DNA of 64,000 bases from Okeania sp. SIO2B3 (GTDB taxonomy: Bacteria; Cyanobacteriota; Cyanobacteriia; Cyanobacteriales; Microcoleaceae), in the NCBI RefSeq assembly GCF_010672525.1, contig NZ_JAAHGH010000020.1, positions 37,663 to 101,662 of the forward strand. Direction: 5' to 3'. A program made the translations under genes and the position numbers. Shown here piece after piece: positions 43,044 to 53,600 of this stretch (position 1 is its first letter; each line of letters starts with the position of its first letter). The notes below the pieces were generated by a model. It made no database searches, was not told where the DNA came from, and worked only from the letters and a program-made list of their open reading frames with translations.

Positions 43044-43694
43044 CTAAGTTGATGCAGCAAGAGCAATAGCTCCGACAATAATTTGATGTTCTTGTATTTG
43101 AATTCTTTCGTGCAAAGTTTCTGGTGTATCGTCAGGCAAAATTGGTACAGCCGCCTGCATTAAAATCGGACCATTATCTACTTCTACATCTACTAAATGT
43201 ACCGTACAACCAGTTATTTTTACTCCAGCTTCTAATGCTTGTTCTATGGCTTTAATACCTCGAAAACTAGGTAATAAACTGGGATGAATATTGATAACTT
43301 GATTAGGAAAAGCATCTATTAAAACTTTAGTAACAATTCGCATCCAACCAGCCATAATTACCCACTCTACATCATATTCTTGTAGAGTTTCAACAATTTT
43401 GCCGTCAAATTTTTCTCTATTTTTGCATTCTCGATGATTTAATAATATTGTCGGCACGCCCCATTTTTCTGCTCTTGTTTTAACCTTTGCTCCAGGATTA
43501 TTATAAATCATTACTTGAACTTGGGCATTTAATGTTTGATTATTTATTGCTTCCATAATAGCCTCAAAATTACTACCACTTCCAGAGGCAAGAATTCCTA
43601 ATTTTAAAGGAGAATTTTTTGCCGAAAAATGATCGGGGATAGCTGGAGAAATTAGAAAAGAATTAGAATTGAATTGTTGAGCTTCTGTTGTCAT
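43044..43694 (-). CDS. purN: phosphoribosylglycinamide formyltransferase PurN
   Basis: 216 residues. After a 27-residue extension the GART domain starts LGILASGSGSNFEAIMEAI. The catalytic region shows VIMAGWMRIV, the NIHPSLLPSFRG motif with its active Asn and His, GVKITGCTVHLVD and the metal-free catalytic Asp in VEVDNGPILMQ. The enzyme formylates GAR with 10-formyl-THF in purine synthesis. It stands alone between repeat blocks. Confidence 0.95.
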   Translation of the reverse strand: MTTEAQQFNSNSFLISPAIPDHFSAKNSPLKLGILASGSGSNFEAIMEAINNQTLNAQVQVMIYNNPGAKVKTRAEKWGVPTILLNHRECKNREKFDGKIVETLQEYDVEWVIMAGWMRIVTKVLIDAFPNQVINIHPSLLPSFRGIKAIEQALEAGVKITGCTVHLVDVEVDNGPILMQAAVPILPDDTPETLHERIQIQEHQIIVGAIALAAST

Positions 43695-43742
43695 TTTTTC
43701 AAGTTAAATAGTGGAAATTGTTTAGATTATATAGCAGAAGGA

Positions 43743-43950
43743 AGAAGTAAGAAGGAAGAAGGAAAAAGGAAGAGGGAATAACTGCTGCTCCCGTAATATT
43801 TACAGCAAAGAGGAATATCTGGCACAAGAGCAAGATGCTCCCACTGTTCTCGTAACAAACATGGCCGAGAAGTAAGAAGGAAGAAAGAAAAAGGAAGAGG
43901 GAATAACTGCTGCTCCCGTAATATTTACAGCAAAGAGGAATACTTGGCAC
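43743..43950. repeat. 83-bp direct repeat upstream of purN
   Basis: Copies at 43743-43825 and 43868-43950 (125 bp apart) differ at a few bases. Each joins a GGAAGAAGGAAAAAGGAAG purine tract to CTGCTGCTCCCGTAATATT. A GAGCAAGATGCTCCC palindrome lies between them. Apparent open frames here exist only because of the repeat. Confidence 0.8.
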
Positions 43951-43988
43951 TCCCCATCTCCCCTACTCCCCGCTTTCCTGCGATACAA

Positions 43989-44096
43989 TATAACAATGTG
44001 CGCTGGAATATTTACAAATGACAGGAACTGTCCAATAGCTAAAAGTCTTATATTATCAGCAATTTCTTCCTCCTGTTGCCTGCGCACAGCGCTATA
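43989..44096. repeat. M4 element, copy 3, with an M3 end nearby
   Basis: TATAACAATGTGCGCTGG at the left and GCGCACAGCGCTATA at the right. This is the most compact copy (108 bp). A lone M3 right end (TGGTTTATCAATCTGAAAAG) lies at about 44129-44156. Confidence 0.65.
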
Positions 44097-44208
44097 TTAA
44101 ACAACTCCCAAATCATATTGGAGGTATAATGGTTTATCAATCTGAAAAGTCTTGTAAAACTGGAGCGATCGCTTCTTTCAAAATATCCTAAATTCTTAAA
44201 ATTTCAGT

Positions 44209-44868
44209 TCATTTTTCCCCAAGAAAATATTCTTGAATAATGTAAGTAATTACTGGACAAAAAGGGATGTACTTACCTTGATTATCCAATTTATCAAAAC
44301 TATCTAGTAATTCCTTGATTTCTGATTTTTCAAGATTTTCTACAACTTCTAATATACCATCAATTGCTGCTTTACGCATTGCATTCAACTTATCAATATC
44401 TAATCCTAATTTATCAATTGTTTTCAGAGCAATTTCTTTTTCTTTTTTATCTAAAACATTAGTGGGTAAAATTTCTCCAGAACCAGTATAGCGAAAAAAA
44501 TCACCACAGTTAGGTTCTAAAGGGGAAACCATCAACTTTTCTTCATACCAATCTGCTTTTTTGACACCACAATGGGGAGGTTCTTTCTTTTCTCTTTCAC
44601 GTTGGCACGATGCTAATAAATTATTATAATTTAGCTGATCTTCAGGAAAAATGCTACGGGGTTTGAGATGTTCTATATGACTATTTTTCTTATCAATTTC
44701 CATGCCACAGTAACAACAAATATAACCTTGTTCCTCAAGTAATTTTTGATGAATATTAGTTTTTTCTTTGCTCCTTAAATCATTATAAGTAGGTTGCCAG
44801 TCTTCATTAGCAGACGCTTTAAATTTTGCTAAATCTTCAGGTTCGTCACCTTTTTTTATATACTTCAC
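44209..44868 (-). CDS. PtuB-like HNH endonuclease (TIGR02646-type), Septu-like effector
   Basis: 219 residues, GTG start overlapping the ATPase stop in GTGA. It opens KYIKKGDEPEDLAKF, the pattern of TIGR02646 proteins, and the nuclease core reads CCYCGMEIDKK, NSHIEHLKPRS (His64, Glu66, His67) and YNNLLASC (Asn83, Cys88), an HNH site with a zinc Cys pair. PtuB in Septu systems is an HNH nuclease activated with the PtuA ATPase against phage. The adjacency, overlap and order support the same role here; calling it Septu is inference from domain content without a search. Confidence 0.82.
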   Translation of the reverse strand: MKYIKKGDEPEDLAKFKASANEDWQPTYNDLRSKEKTNIHQKLLEEQGYICCYCGMEIDKKNSHIEHLKPRSIFPEDQLNYNNLLASCQREREKKEPPHCGVKKADWYEEKLMVSPLEPNCGDFFRYTGSGEILPTNVLDKKEKEIALKTIDKLGLDIDKLNAMRKAAIDGILEVVENLEKSEIKELLDSFDKLDNQGKYIPFCPVITYIIQEYFLGEK

Positions 44869-46190
44869 TTCTTCAAAATCTCCCGCCGACGCATCAATAT
44901 ATCTGCTCTGACAAATTCTGGTTCATCAGTACCTATTTCTTCTTCAATTTCTAGCCGTAGTTGTCTAGCTGAATCAAGATTTCCACTATCTATTAATCGA
45001 AATAATTCCATCAATTTTTCTTTTATTTCTTGGGGACGTTCAGGAACTTTCATTAAGTCTTCTAAAATACGATTACTATCTCTACCGAAGGAACTAGAAG
45101 GATGTTTAAGAATGACATTATCATCTATTTTTTCCAAAATATAAACGCTATTCGGTTTGATTTGACTGACAACTTGTGGAGAGTGAGTAGTAATAATAAA
45201 TTGACAATTAGGAAATGTTTCTGTTAGTTTGGGAATTACTTGACGCTGCCAAGCAGGATGTAAATGTTGTTCAATTTCATCTATTAATACCACACTACTC
45301 GCTTTTAAGGGATTACCTAAACTAGGATTAGCTATTGCTAAACGTCTTGCTAAGTCACCTACTAATGCTAATAAGTTTTTTTCTCCATCAGATAGTTGTT
45401 GAATATCAAGTTCTTGGTCTTGTTTTTTTATTGTCATTCTTGGGCGAGGTTTGCGACGCGCTCTAAAATCATTAAAATCATTTTTTCCTAATATAGAATA
45501 GATAGCTTCTCTAACTGCTTGAAGTAGGCGATCGCGATATTCTGGATTATCTCGACGTTCTTCATTTTCGGTGTCTTCTATTATTCTAAACCATTTAAAA
45601 AAGCCACCAAAATTAATTTGTGTTCCACTAAGTGCATCTTCATAAGCATCAACTTGTCTAAACCCATAATTTTCTTCAATTTTTATCGGTAAATCAAGTA
45701 CAAAGCGATTAACAGGATAGTAAACAATTAGAGGAATATTAAGTTGAGAATTATCTTTCAGTTTAGTACGAATATCATCTGCTATTGATGGTGATTTTAT
45801 AGATATTCCCCAACCTCCACCGTTGTTTTGAGCTAAACCTATTTGATTTTCTAAACCATCAATTGAAAAGATGATTTCACAGTTAATTGAAAATATACTT
45901 TCACACTTGGTTTCTTCACATCCATTTGTAACATCCTGTTGACTAAAATATCTGCCTTCTGATTTATCTATATAATCATCATCATCTAAATCTAAATCGT
46001 GTGTTGTCTTTTTTGGTTCATACTGAATTCTAACTAAAAGCCAAGAAAAGAGAATTGCTATACAGTCTAAAATCCTAGATTTACCTACACCATTAATTCC
46101 AATAAATACAGTAGGTTCTGTGGTGGAAAAATCAATAGTTAAATTCTTTATTCCTCTAAAACACTTGATTTCTAAACGTTTAATTTTCAT
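44865..46190 (-). CDS. PtuA-like AAA/ABC-type ATPase, Septu-like partner
   Basis: 441 residues, a RecF/OLD-like ABC ATPase. It begins MKIKRLEIKCFRGIKNLTI with Walker A GINGVGKS (31-38), then an insertion (about 60-230), the signature LSDGEKNLLALVGDLA, Walker B SSVVLIDEIEQHLHP and the switch histidine in FIITTHSPQVV. It has no TOPRIM domain, unlike OLD nucleases, so the nuclease must be the HNH protein translated from the overlapping next gene. Together they fit the Septu PtuA/PtuB arrangement, in which the ATPase holds the nuclease. Upstream lies an M3 element, downstream a repeat block, giving the look of a mobile defence cassette. Confidence 0.85.
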   Translation of the reverse strand: MKIKRLEIKCFRGIKNLTIDFSTTEPTVFIGINGVGKSRILDCIAILFSWLLVRIQYEPKKTTHDLDLDDDDYIDKSEGRYFSQQDVTNGCEETKCESIFSINCEIIFSIDGLENQIGLAQNNGGGWGISIKSPSIADDIRTKLKDNSQLNIPLIVYYPVNRFVLDLPIKIEENYGFRQVDAYEDALSGTQINFGGFFKWFRIIEDTENEERRDNPEYRDRLLQAVREAIYSILGKNDFNDFRARRKPRPRMTIKKQDQELDIQQLSDGEKNLLALVGDLARRLAIANPSLGNPLKASSVVLIDEIEQHLHPAWQRQVIPKLTETFPNCQFIITTHSPQVVSQIKPNSVYILEKIDDNVILKHPSSSFGRDSNRILEDLMKVPERPQEIKEKLMELFRLIDSGNLDSARQLRLEIEEEIGTDEPEFVRADILMRRREILKK

Positions 46191-46209
46191 CAGTTATAAA
46201 TTAGAAGTT

Positions 46210-46552
46210 TTACAGCAGTTTTCAGGTCAATAAACCACACTAAAAAAATGAGGCATTGCATAAATGCGCGATGATTTTAATAGTTTTGTGGAATGGGTAA
46301 GCTGTTAAGCATTTAAACCACATATTGATTGTTTATCTATTTGACTATACAACCCTTATCAATTTTGACTTTTGACTTTTAACTTTTGACTTGCTATACG
46401 CATTTAAAATGCGTATTAGCTTATCTTGCCCGTTCCCGTTCCTTATATTTTCGGACAGGTAGGGTACTCGTACCACTTATGTAATGATAACCCTATAGGG
46501 ACGTTGCATACAATGTCCCTACTGTGGTCTATTCAAATGAAAACTGCTGTAA
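46210..46552. repeat. M3 element, copy 3, between defence gene pairs
   Basis: TTACAGCAGTTTTCAG with AAACCACA on the left and TGTGGTCTATTC with GAAAACTGCTGTAA on the right. The interior includes TTTTGACTTTTGACTTTTAAC heptamer-like text and the segment shared inversely with 5.48-5.63 kb. Confidence 0.65.
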
Positions 46553-46598
46553 TATAGCCATAAGAAACAAACTGTTATGGGTTGAAATAAACTAAACT

Positions 46599-47171
46599 AT
46601 GCCAGAATTATATATAATTGGAGGATGTAACGGTTCAGGAAAAACTACCACAGCCAAACAAATATTACCCTATTTCCTAAACATTTATGAATACGTCAAC
46701 GCTGATGAAATTGCTTCTGGTTTATCGCCATTTCGCCAAGAAAGCGTTGCTATTCAAGCAGGAAAATTAATGATAAAAAGGCTAAACTACTTATGCCAAA
46801 ATCAAGTTAACTTTGCCTTTGAAACTACCTTGTCTGGTTTGAATTACATACGCTTTCTCCAGCAATGTCAAAACAAAAGTTATCAAATCAATCTCATTTA
46901 CTTATGGTTAAATAATCCGCAATTAGCGATCGCTAGAGTTAAACAAAGAGTAGCAAGCGGGGGACATAATATCCCTGAAGATGTTATAATCCGTCGTTAT
47001 TATCGAGGACAAAAAAATTTAATTGAATCTTATCTTCCTTTGTGTGATACTTGGGTAATTTTTAATAACACTAACTTTCCCAGTCAATTAATTGCAGAAA
47101 AAGGAATTAACCAAACACCGATTATTTATCAACCTAAAACTTATTCTCAAATTATGGAGATAAAACTATGA
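46599..47171 (+). CDS. zeta-toxin-like P-loop kinase
   Basis: 190 residues. Walker A GGCNGSGKTTTAK (Lys15), then the substrate-side motif VNADEIASGLSP (about 33-44), FAFETTLSG (about 73-81) and the arginine-rich RVKQRVASGGHNIPEDVIIRRY (about 114-135). This order is that of AAA_33/zeta-like small-molecule kinases, some of which are toxins that phosphorylate UDP-N-acetylglucosamine. Its stop overlaps the next start in ATGA, so a two-gene unit is likely. Whether it is toxic or a housekeeping kinase is not decided by the sequence. Confidence 0.8.
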   Translation: MPELYIIGGCNGSGKTTTAKQILPYFLNIYEYVNADEIASGLSPFRQESVAIQAGKLMIKRLNYLCQNQVNFAFETTLSGLNYIRFLQQCQNKSYQINLIYLWLNNPQLAIARVKQRVASGGHNIPEDVIIRRYYRGQKNLIESYLPLCDTWVIFNNTNFPSQLIAEKGINQTPIIYQPKTYSQIMEIKL

Positions 47172-47353
47172 ATAATGAGCAACCTAAATTATTGTCAGAA
47201 AGAATCCATAAAGGTGTCAATAAAGCCATTGCTGAAGCCATAGAAAGACACCGAAAATTAGGAGAGTCGATCGCTATTTGGCAAGATGGAAAAGTAGTTA
47301 TTGTACCTCCACAAAAAATCCCATTAATCTTGGACAAGGAATGGGATGAATAA
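47168..47353 (+). CDS. small partner protein of the zeta-like kinase, possible antitoxin
   Basis: 61 residues, translationally coupled (ATGA overlap) to the kinase. It starts with a charged helix (ERIHKGVNKAIAEAIERHRKLGE) and ends in a short beta-like stretch SIAIWQDGKVVIVPPQKIP. Size and coupling resemble antitoxins, though classical epsilon antitoxins precede zeta, whereas this gene follows. The family is otherwise unknown to me. Confidence 0.65.
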   Translation: MNNEQPKLLSERIHKGVNKAIAEAIERHRKLGESIAIWQDGKVVIVPPQKIPLILDKEWDE

Positions 47354-47654
47354 TTAATAATTAATAATTAATAATTAATAATGGATAATTACCTCTGGTT
47401 CTGTTTGAGGTGCTGATAACTAATAAATAATAACTGATAAAAGATTTCGGTGCGTTAGCGAAGCGTAACGCACTAGAGATTGCTTTCCTACGGAATGCTA
47501 GCAAACACTGTTGTTTGCTATCGCAAAGCTGCGCTAAACGCAACGACGCATCTAATGCACTATTTTAGTTGAAACGCTCCACTACTTTTCTGCAAGGAGA
47601 GGCGAGAAACTTTCCCTTCCCTTGCAGGGAAGGGGGTTGGGGGGTTAGGTCTTA
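47354..47654. other. short repeat gap after the TA-like pair
   Basis: AATAATT heptamers (about 47353-47385), a GGTGCGTTAGCG...ACGCACTAG inverted patch, CCTACGGAATGCTAGCAAACAC, and a CCCTTCCCTTGCAGGGAAGGG hairpin near 47.61-47.64 kb that could end the RTX gene transcript. No gene is seen. Confidence 0.5.
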
Positions 47655-50600
47655 TTACCCTCTGATAACAAAGTCCTCAACTTCAAGCAATGCTCCATTA
47701 CTCAAAGTGGCAAACTGAGCGCCATCACCAAAACCACCAGCACTACCATTAGGGTTGTAGAATAATGCACCACTATTACTATTGTAAACAATAACAGCAT
47801 CGGAAGTTGCAGCAGCATTATTACTGGTAACAGTGGCAAATTCTGTTTCGATATCGTTAATAGCTGCAAAAGTTGTTTGACTCAGGAGAATTTTATCTTG
47901 ACCCACAACAAAATCAGTAATTTCATCCACACCAATATCATCAGCATCAAATTCCTGACTTGTCGCAAAGATAAAACGGTCAATACTAGCACCACCAGAT
48001 AGAGTGTCATCTCCACTTCCACCATTGAGGCGATCGCGTCCTTGACCGCCATTCATTTCATCGTTACCATCTCCTCCAAAGAGAAAGTCAATACCAAGAC
48101 GACCTTCTAAAACATCATCGTTATCCTGACCATAAAGGAAGTCATCGCCACGACTGCCAATAATTAAGTCGTCACCACCACCACCAACAAGAGTGTCATC
48201 TCCTGCTAGACCTGTGATGGTATCATCTCCAAAGTTACCGTTAAGACGTTCATCTTCTGGAGTACCAATAATTTCTTGAGCAACTGCATCAACAATAGTG
48301 ACTTGAGCAACTTGGTTTTCTGCATCGACGACATAGTCTTCTGTTTCTATCAATTCAATAGTTGTGGTTTCTTCGCCTTCCGACTCCTCATCCGGAATAG
48401 TTGTCCAGGTAACAGTCGCTGTAGTTGCCCCTTCCTCAATGGTAATAGCGGAACGCGCGAGTTCATCCCCTGCTGCTTGGAGTTGTTCTAGGTTAGAAGC
48501 ATTGGTTAACTCAGGAGGAAACTCAATATCGCCAAAAGCATCATCAGCATCTGTTTCTGACCAAATTACCCGTAAACCTCCTTCTGGAGCAGCTTGACTT
48601 AAATTGAAAGTTAGGCTGTATTGACCTGCATTTTCACTAACAGTTTCCGGTTCAACATCAATACTTACTATTATTGGTTCAATGGTTTCAGCGGGGTTAA
48701 CTACAAATTCACTTACTACCTGTAGTGGACGGTTAATAACATTTTCTGGGTTTGCTAATAACTCTTCCTCTGTGTAGGGTTCCACGCCATAAGTGACAAC
48801 GCGTAACTGTTGAGTTTCCGGGTCAATTTCAAATTCTGTCCAACCAAAGGTATGAGTGGCAGTGTAGTCACCTTGAACTAGAGTGGCATCAATTTGACCG
48901 TCTGCTATTTCTAAATTATCGTTCAGACCAATGGGGTCATAACCAAAGGTTGCTAACTCCTCATTTAACAATGACTTGATAAAATCATCTTTGTCATTAA
49001 TTTCACTACCACCATCGCCGATGACTGGCAAACTCTCATAAAAAGCTACTTCTTCAGGAGTCAAAAGATTGAATGCGGCAGATAACTCAACTACGCTGGG
49101 ACCGAATGGAGGTTCAAAAGCAACGGAACCTGTAGTAATTTCAAAAGCATTAGTAGCTATTTGTTCTCCACCAAACTCTTCTTGATAAGTCAGGTTATTA
49201 ACTACGGTACCGTGAATATCTGCCGCCACGAATACCACATTATTGATATCGTTATCGTCGATAAATTTGAGAATTTCTGTTCGTTCGGCAGCATAACCTT
49301 CAAAGCGAGCGCTTGCTGCTGCAGTTCCCAAGTTTTGGATAGGTTCGGGGACCATGACGAATTTCCAGGTAATATCGTTGTTTTCTGCCTGGAGTAAGTC
49401 GTTTTTCAGGTCTTCTAGTTGGGGTTCTCCTAACATTGTGCGGTCGGGGTTAAAGGAAGCTGCCAGAAATTCTGCAATGCCTTGTGGTGTTACTTCGGCA
49501 GGTTCTAATTCTTGGTCTCGGAAGGAACGAGCGTCTAAAACAAAAGTAGCTGCATCGCTGCCGAAGGTATTATAACGATATAGTTTCCGTTCTCCTGCGG
49601 TGCGGTCTTCTCCTGTATTTCCATAAAATTCATCTTGCAAAGGATTAAATTCCTGGAATGCTTGTAGACCATTTTCATAGAGTTCAGTGTCGTTAATTAA
49701 CCCTTGTGTTTCTGGGAAGCGGGGGTCACTATTTGCGGGGGCACCACCGGAAAAGTCGTTGATAACTTCACGGTCGTCTATTGTGGCCAAAATTGATGTA
49801 GTAGCACGGAGGTCTGCCCAAGTATTTTCACCGAAGCGATCGCCATATACTTCTTCATGTTTGGCCCTAAATTCTTCTATTGTTTCTGCCTGTGGTTGTG
49901 GTACTGCTGGAGAGGGAATATCGGCATATATTGTGTCGCCATGTAAGACGAAGAAGTCTAAGTCTGCTTCATCAGCATTAGCAATAGCTGGATAGGGAGC
50001 AAGTTCGCCTCGCCAGTCTCCGGAGACTCCAAATTTTAAGCCAGTTTGATTACCTAATTCTGCTGCTGTGTTAAATTCTCCTATTTCTGTTGAACCTGCT
50101 GCATCAGTAACTCGATAATAATATTCGGTGTCGGGGTTTAATTCTGTTATTTCGACTTTGACTGGAGCATTTGTTAGGTTGCTATTAACTGTTTGAATAA
50201 TGTTAGTAAAGTCAGGGTTTGTAGCAACTTCAAATGTTATTTCTCCAGGGGAATTACTATTTGCCCATAACACTGTTGAAGTTTGAGTAGTGTCGCCACT
50301 GGCAATGCCATTAATTAGACTGTCTGATATTTGCCGAGGGTTATAACTGAAAGGGTCAATTTCTAGAGGTTCTTCAAAGGCAGTTGCCACATTTTCCCAG
50401 GGGATAAATTTAAAGTTGGTATTGAAGTTTTGAATTTCTCCATCTTCTGGATCTTGACTAACTGCTTCTGGTTCATTTGCTCCGTCTTGAACTACTAATA
50501 AACCGTTGGGGTAATTGTTACCTAAAGGCAAGTTAATAACATCTGCACCGTCAGATTCTTGTGCTCCATCAATATTGGCAAAATCTCCTACAAAGAAGTT

Positions 50601-53600
50601 ACCAATATATTCGTTATTGCCTTCCCTTTCATAAACGGCAAAAGTATTATCTCCCTGACTAGAAGCTAATAAATAACCATTGCCATTCTCAGCATAATAA
50701 ATAGTTAAACCTTCTACATCCGCTTGAAGATTTTCTCCAATTTCATCAACTAAAATTCCTTCATCACTACCACCAACTTCTGCATCAAATTTCCAAATAC
50801 CGAAGTTTTCTTGACCAACATAAAGAAATCCTAATTCTTGGTCTACTACCATTCCTTCCACTTGAGCATCATCCAATTCTCCACCTTCTGGAATAGGTAC
50901 ATCTAGACGACGAACTTCTGAGGCACTTACCGTTCCATCTTCGTTACTTGTTAACTCTAATTGAGCAATTTGGTCGCCATCTGCCTGACTAACATAAGCG
51001 TAAGTTTCCCCAGTATTAGGATTAGTATAAGTTGCTAAACCATAAGCAGTTTGTTCCCCATCATCTACACCAAAAATTGAAACTTCAGGGTTGCTAATAT
51101 CGGTCGCAGTAATATTAGTAAGTTGACGACTTTGAGGGTCAATACTCCAAATTGCTAAAGTATCATTTGCCCGGTCAGTTGCCACTGCTAAATCTACTGT
51201 TTCATCTCCTATTTGGAAGTTATAAACAATATCGACATTGTTATAACGAACATCCCCAGGAGTATCAGGAGAAATTTCTTGTAAAACTTCACCGTTTAAA
51301 TCGTAAACTGCTAAACCAGCATCTTTTAATGTACTAATAACTAAACTTTGGTTGGGGTTATTAGGATGAACATAAATTGCTGGATCGTCTGAATCAATAC
51401 CTGTTTCAATTCTGTTTGTATCTGGAGTTTCAACAGTAGGATAAACAGCAGGAATACTATCAATATCTAGGGAGAAACCTAAAAATTGAGTAACTTGAGG
51501 AGTTACATTATTAAAATTATTATCACTAACTACCACCAAAGATTGAGACCCATCAGGCAAAACTGGTCCGAATGCCATCCCTTCATCATTATCTAAAGTA
51601 ATGCCTAACTCTGCAAAATCTAATAATAATCGTTTTTCTGCAACAGCATCAACATCAAATAGCTCTCCATCGGGGTCATCTGGATTAATTAAACCGTCAA
51701 AATTTTGGATATTAGTTGTATTTTGTAACTGAACTTCGTAGAGACGGATATTATTACCAACTCCAACAGAAAAAGACCTTTCTAAAGCTAACAAAGTGTC
51801 ACTATTATCTAGAGCAAGTAATTCAACTAAACCATTAACAGCAAAACCATCTGCTAGTGCTGGAGCATCAGAAATAGGGTCAATAAAATAGAGAAATTCT
51901 TTGACAGCTTCCCCAGTTTCTAAATCATATTTAATAATCCGAGAAGTACCCTCATCTTCCAGAGTAGAAATCTCACCATCTTGCACTAAAGCATTTTCAG
52001 TTGCCGTGTAGAGATAACGTCGATCTGGAGTAATAGTTAAACTTTCAAAAGCCAAGTTATTTCTGATGCCTTCAGTTCCATTTTCATTTGCTAAAAATTT
52101 ATCTGGAATTGTCAACTCATTTAATTGTTCTCCTGTTAGGGAAAATAGATTAACAAATGGGTCGATATTATTATTAACATCTCCTTCCGAAGATATGAAT
52201 AAATTCTCACCATCAAAAGCAATTCCTTCTGGGTCAACTCCAAGTTCTGGGAATGGTACTCCATCACCATTTAATAGAGTAGTAAAATCTGTAAATTCAA
52301 CATCTCCATCATCAAGAGAACCATCACTCAAATCAATATCAACAGTATAAAAGCGGGCATCATTAAATTCACTCCGGTCATCAGAAATAGCATAATAAAT
52401 TCCTGAACCTTTATCATAACTAATACCAGAAATACCCCCTACTTCTGTACCTTCAAATTCCAATCCAGTCTCAAATTCTACCCCCCCAATAAACTCAATA
52501 TTTGTGACAGTTTGACGATTTTCATTAGTAACATCTGCCCAAACCAAACGATGGTCTGAACTAGGAAAAGGAAAATCTCCCACTAAATCAAATAAAGAGT
52601 CATTTTCCTCCGGCCAAAAAACAGCAGCATCAACTATTTCTTGATCTATTGAAGGCAAAACATAATCAACTCGTAAATTTCCAGAAGTACCTTCCGCATC
52701 ATTAAAATCTGCTGTATCAAAAGCAGGGTTGCCTCCATGATTTACACTTTCTCCCCCTTGACGGTCTGTAGCATCAACTCCCCCCTCACTACCAGGAGTT
52801 ACTGAAGTATTAACCAGAGGATTTTCTAATAATTGATTAATAGCATTATTGAAACTATCCCCATCAACTGGGTCAGCATTTTGGTCTCCCATAATCACAA
52901 AAGAATTACCAGAATTTAAACCACCAAAATTTCCTGCATCATCATAAATATAACCTCCTTCTCCAGGAGTAACATAATCTGCCCAAAACCTAATTTCATC
53001 GTGATTTCTTCTGCCATTTCTATCTTCCTCCCCATCAAAAACTGGCGGAGTAGGATGACTAACTAAAACATGAACTATCTCCCCATTCACATTTATCGGC
53101 ACATCCCAATGACTCTTAGAAGAAAGACGAAATACCTCTAATTCTTCCTCCGAATACCAATCATTAGGTTCAGGTGTATCAAGATTATCTGGTAATAATG
53201 CACCTGGCATATCTTTCCAGAGAAAGTTTTGAAAAGTTCTTACTTCCTCTTCAACAATAGGATATTTTGAATATAAAACCATTCCGAATTGACCGGGAAA
53301 ATTGCCAAAACCAAAAGCATCATTCCCATAACCAAATTCACCTGGTGTTGTGACTATTTCCTCATTATTATCTAAGTCAAAACCAGAAGAAATACCTGTA
53401 TTAGAAGGAGCAAAATATACGAAAGGATATTCTACAGGATCTACTCCATTTTGACTTATTTCTAAATAGTTATCCCGGAATAGATCGGCAGCAGTTCCTT
53501 CTGAATCAAAATCAAATTCATTAACTAATAAAACATCAGGATTGACTCTTTGAATAATTTCTGCTACTGTCTGTGCTTGTTCGTTTTCTTGTGTAGAAAA

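Noticed and set aside
43699..44087. Two minus-strand frames of 83 and 95 codons
   Set aside because: Both are made by the 83-bp direct repeat and purine tracts.
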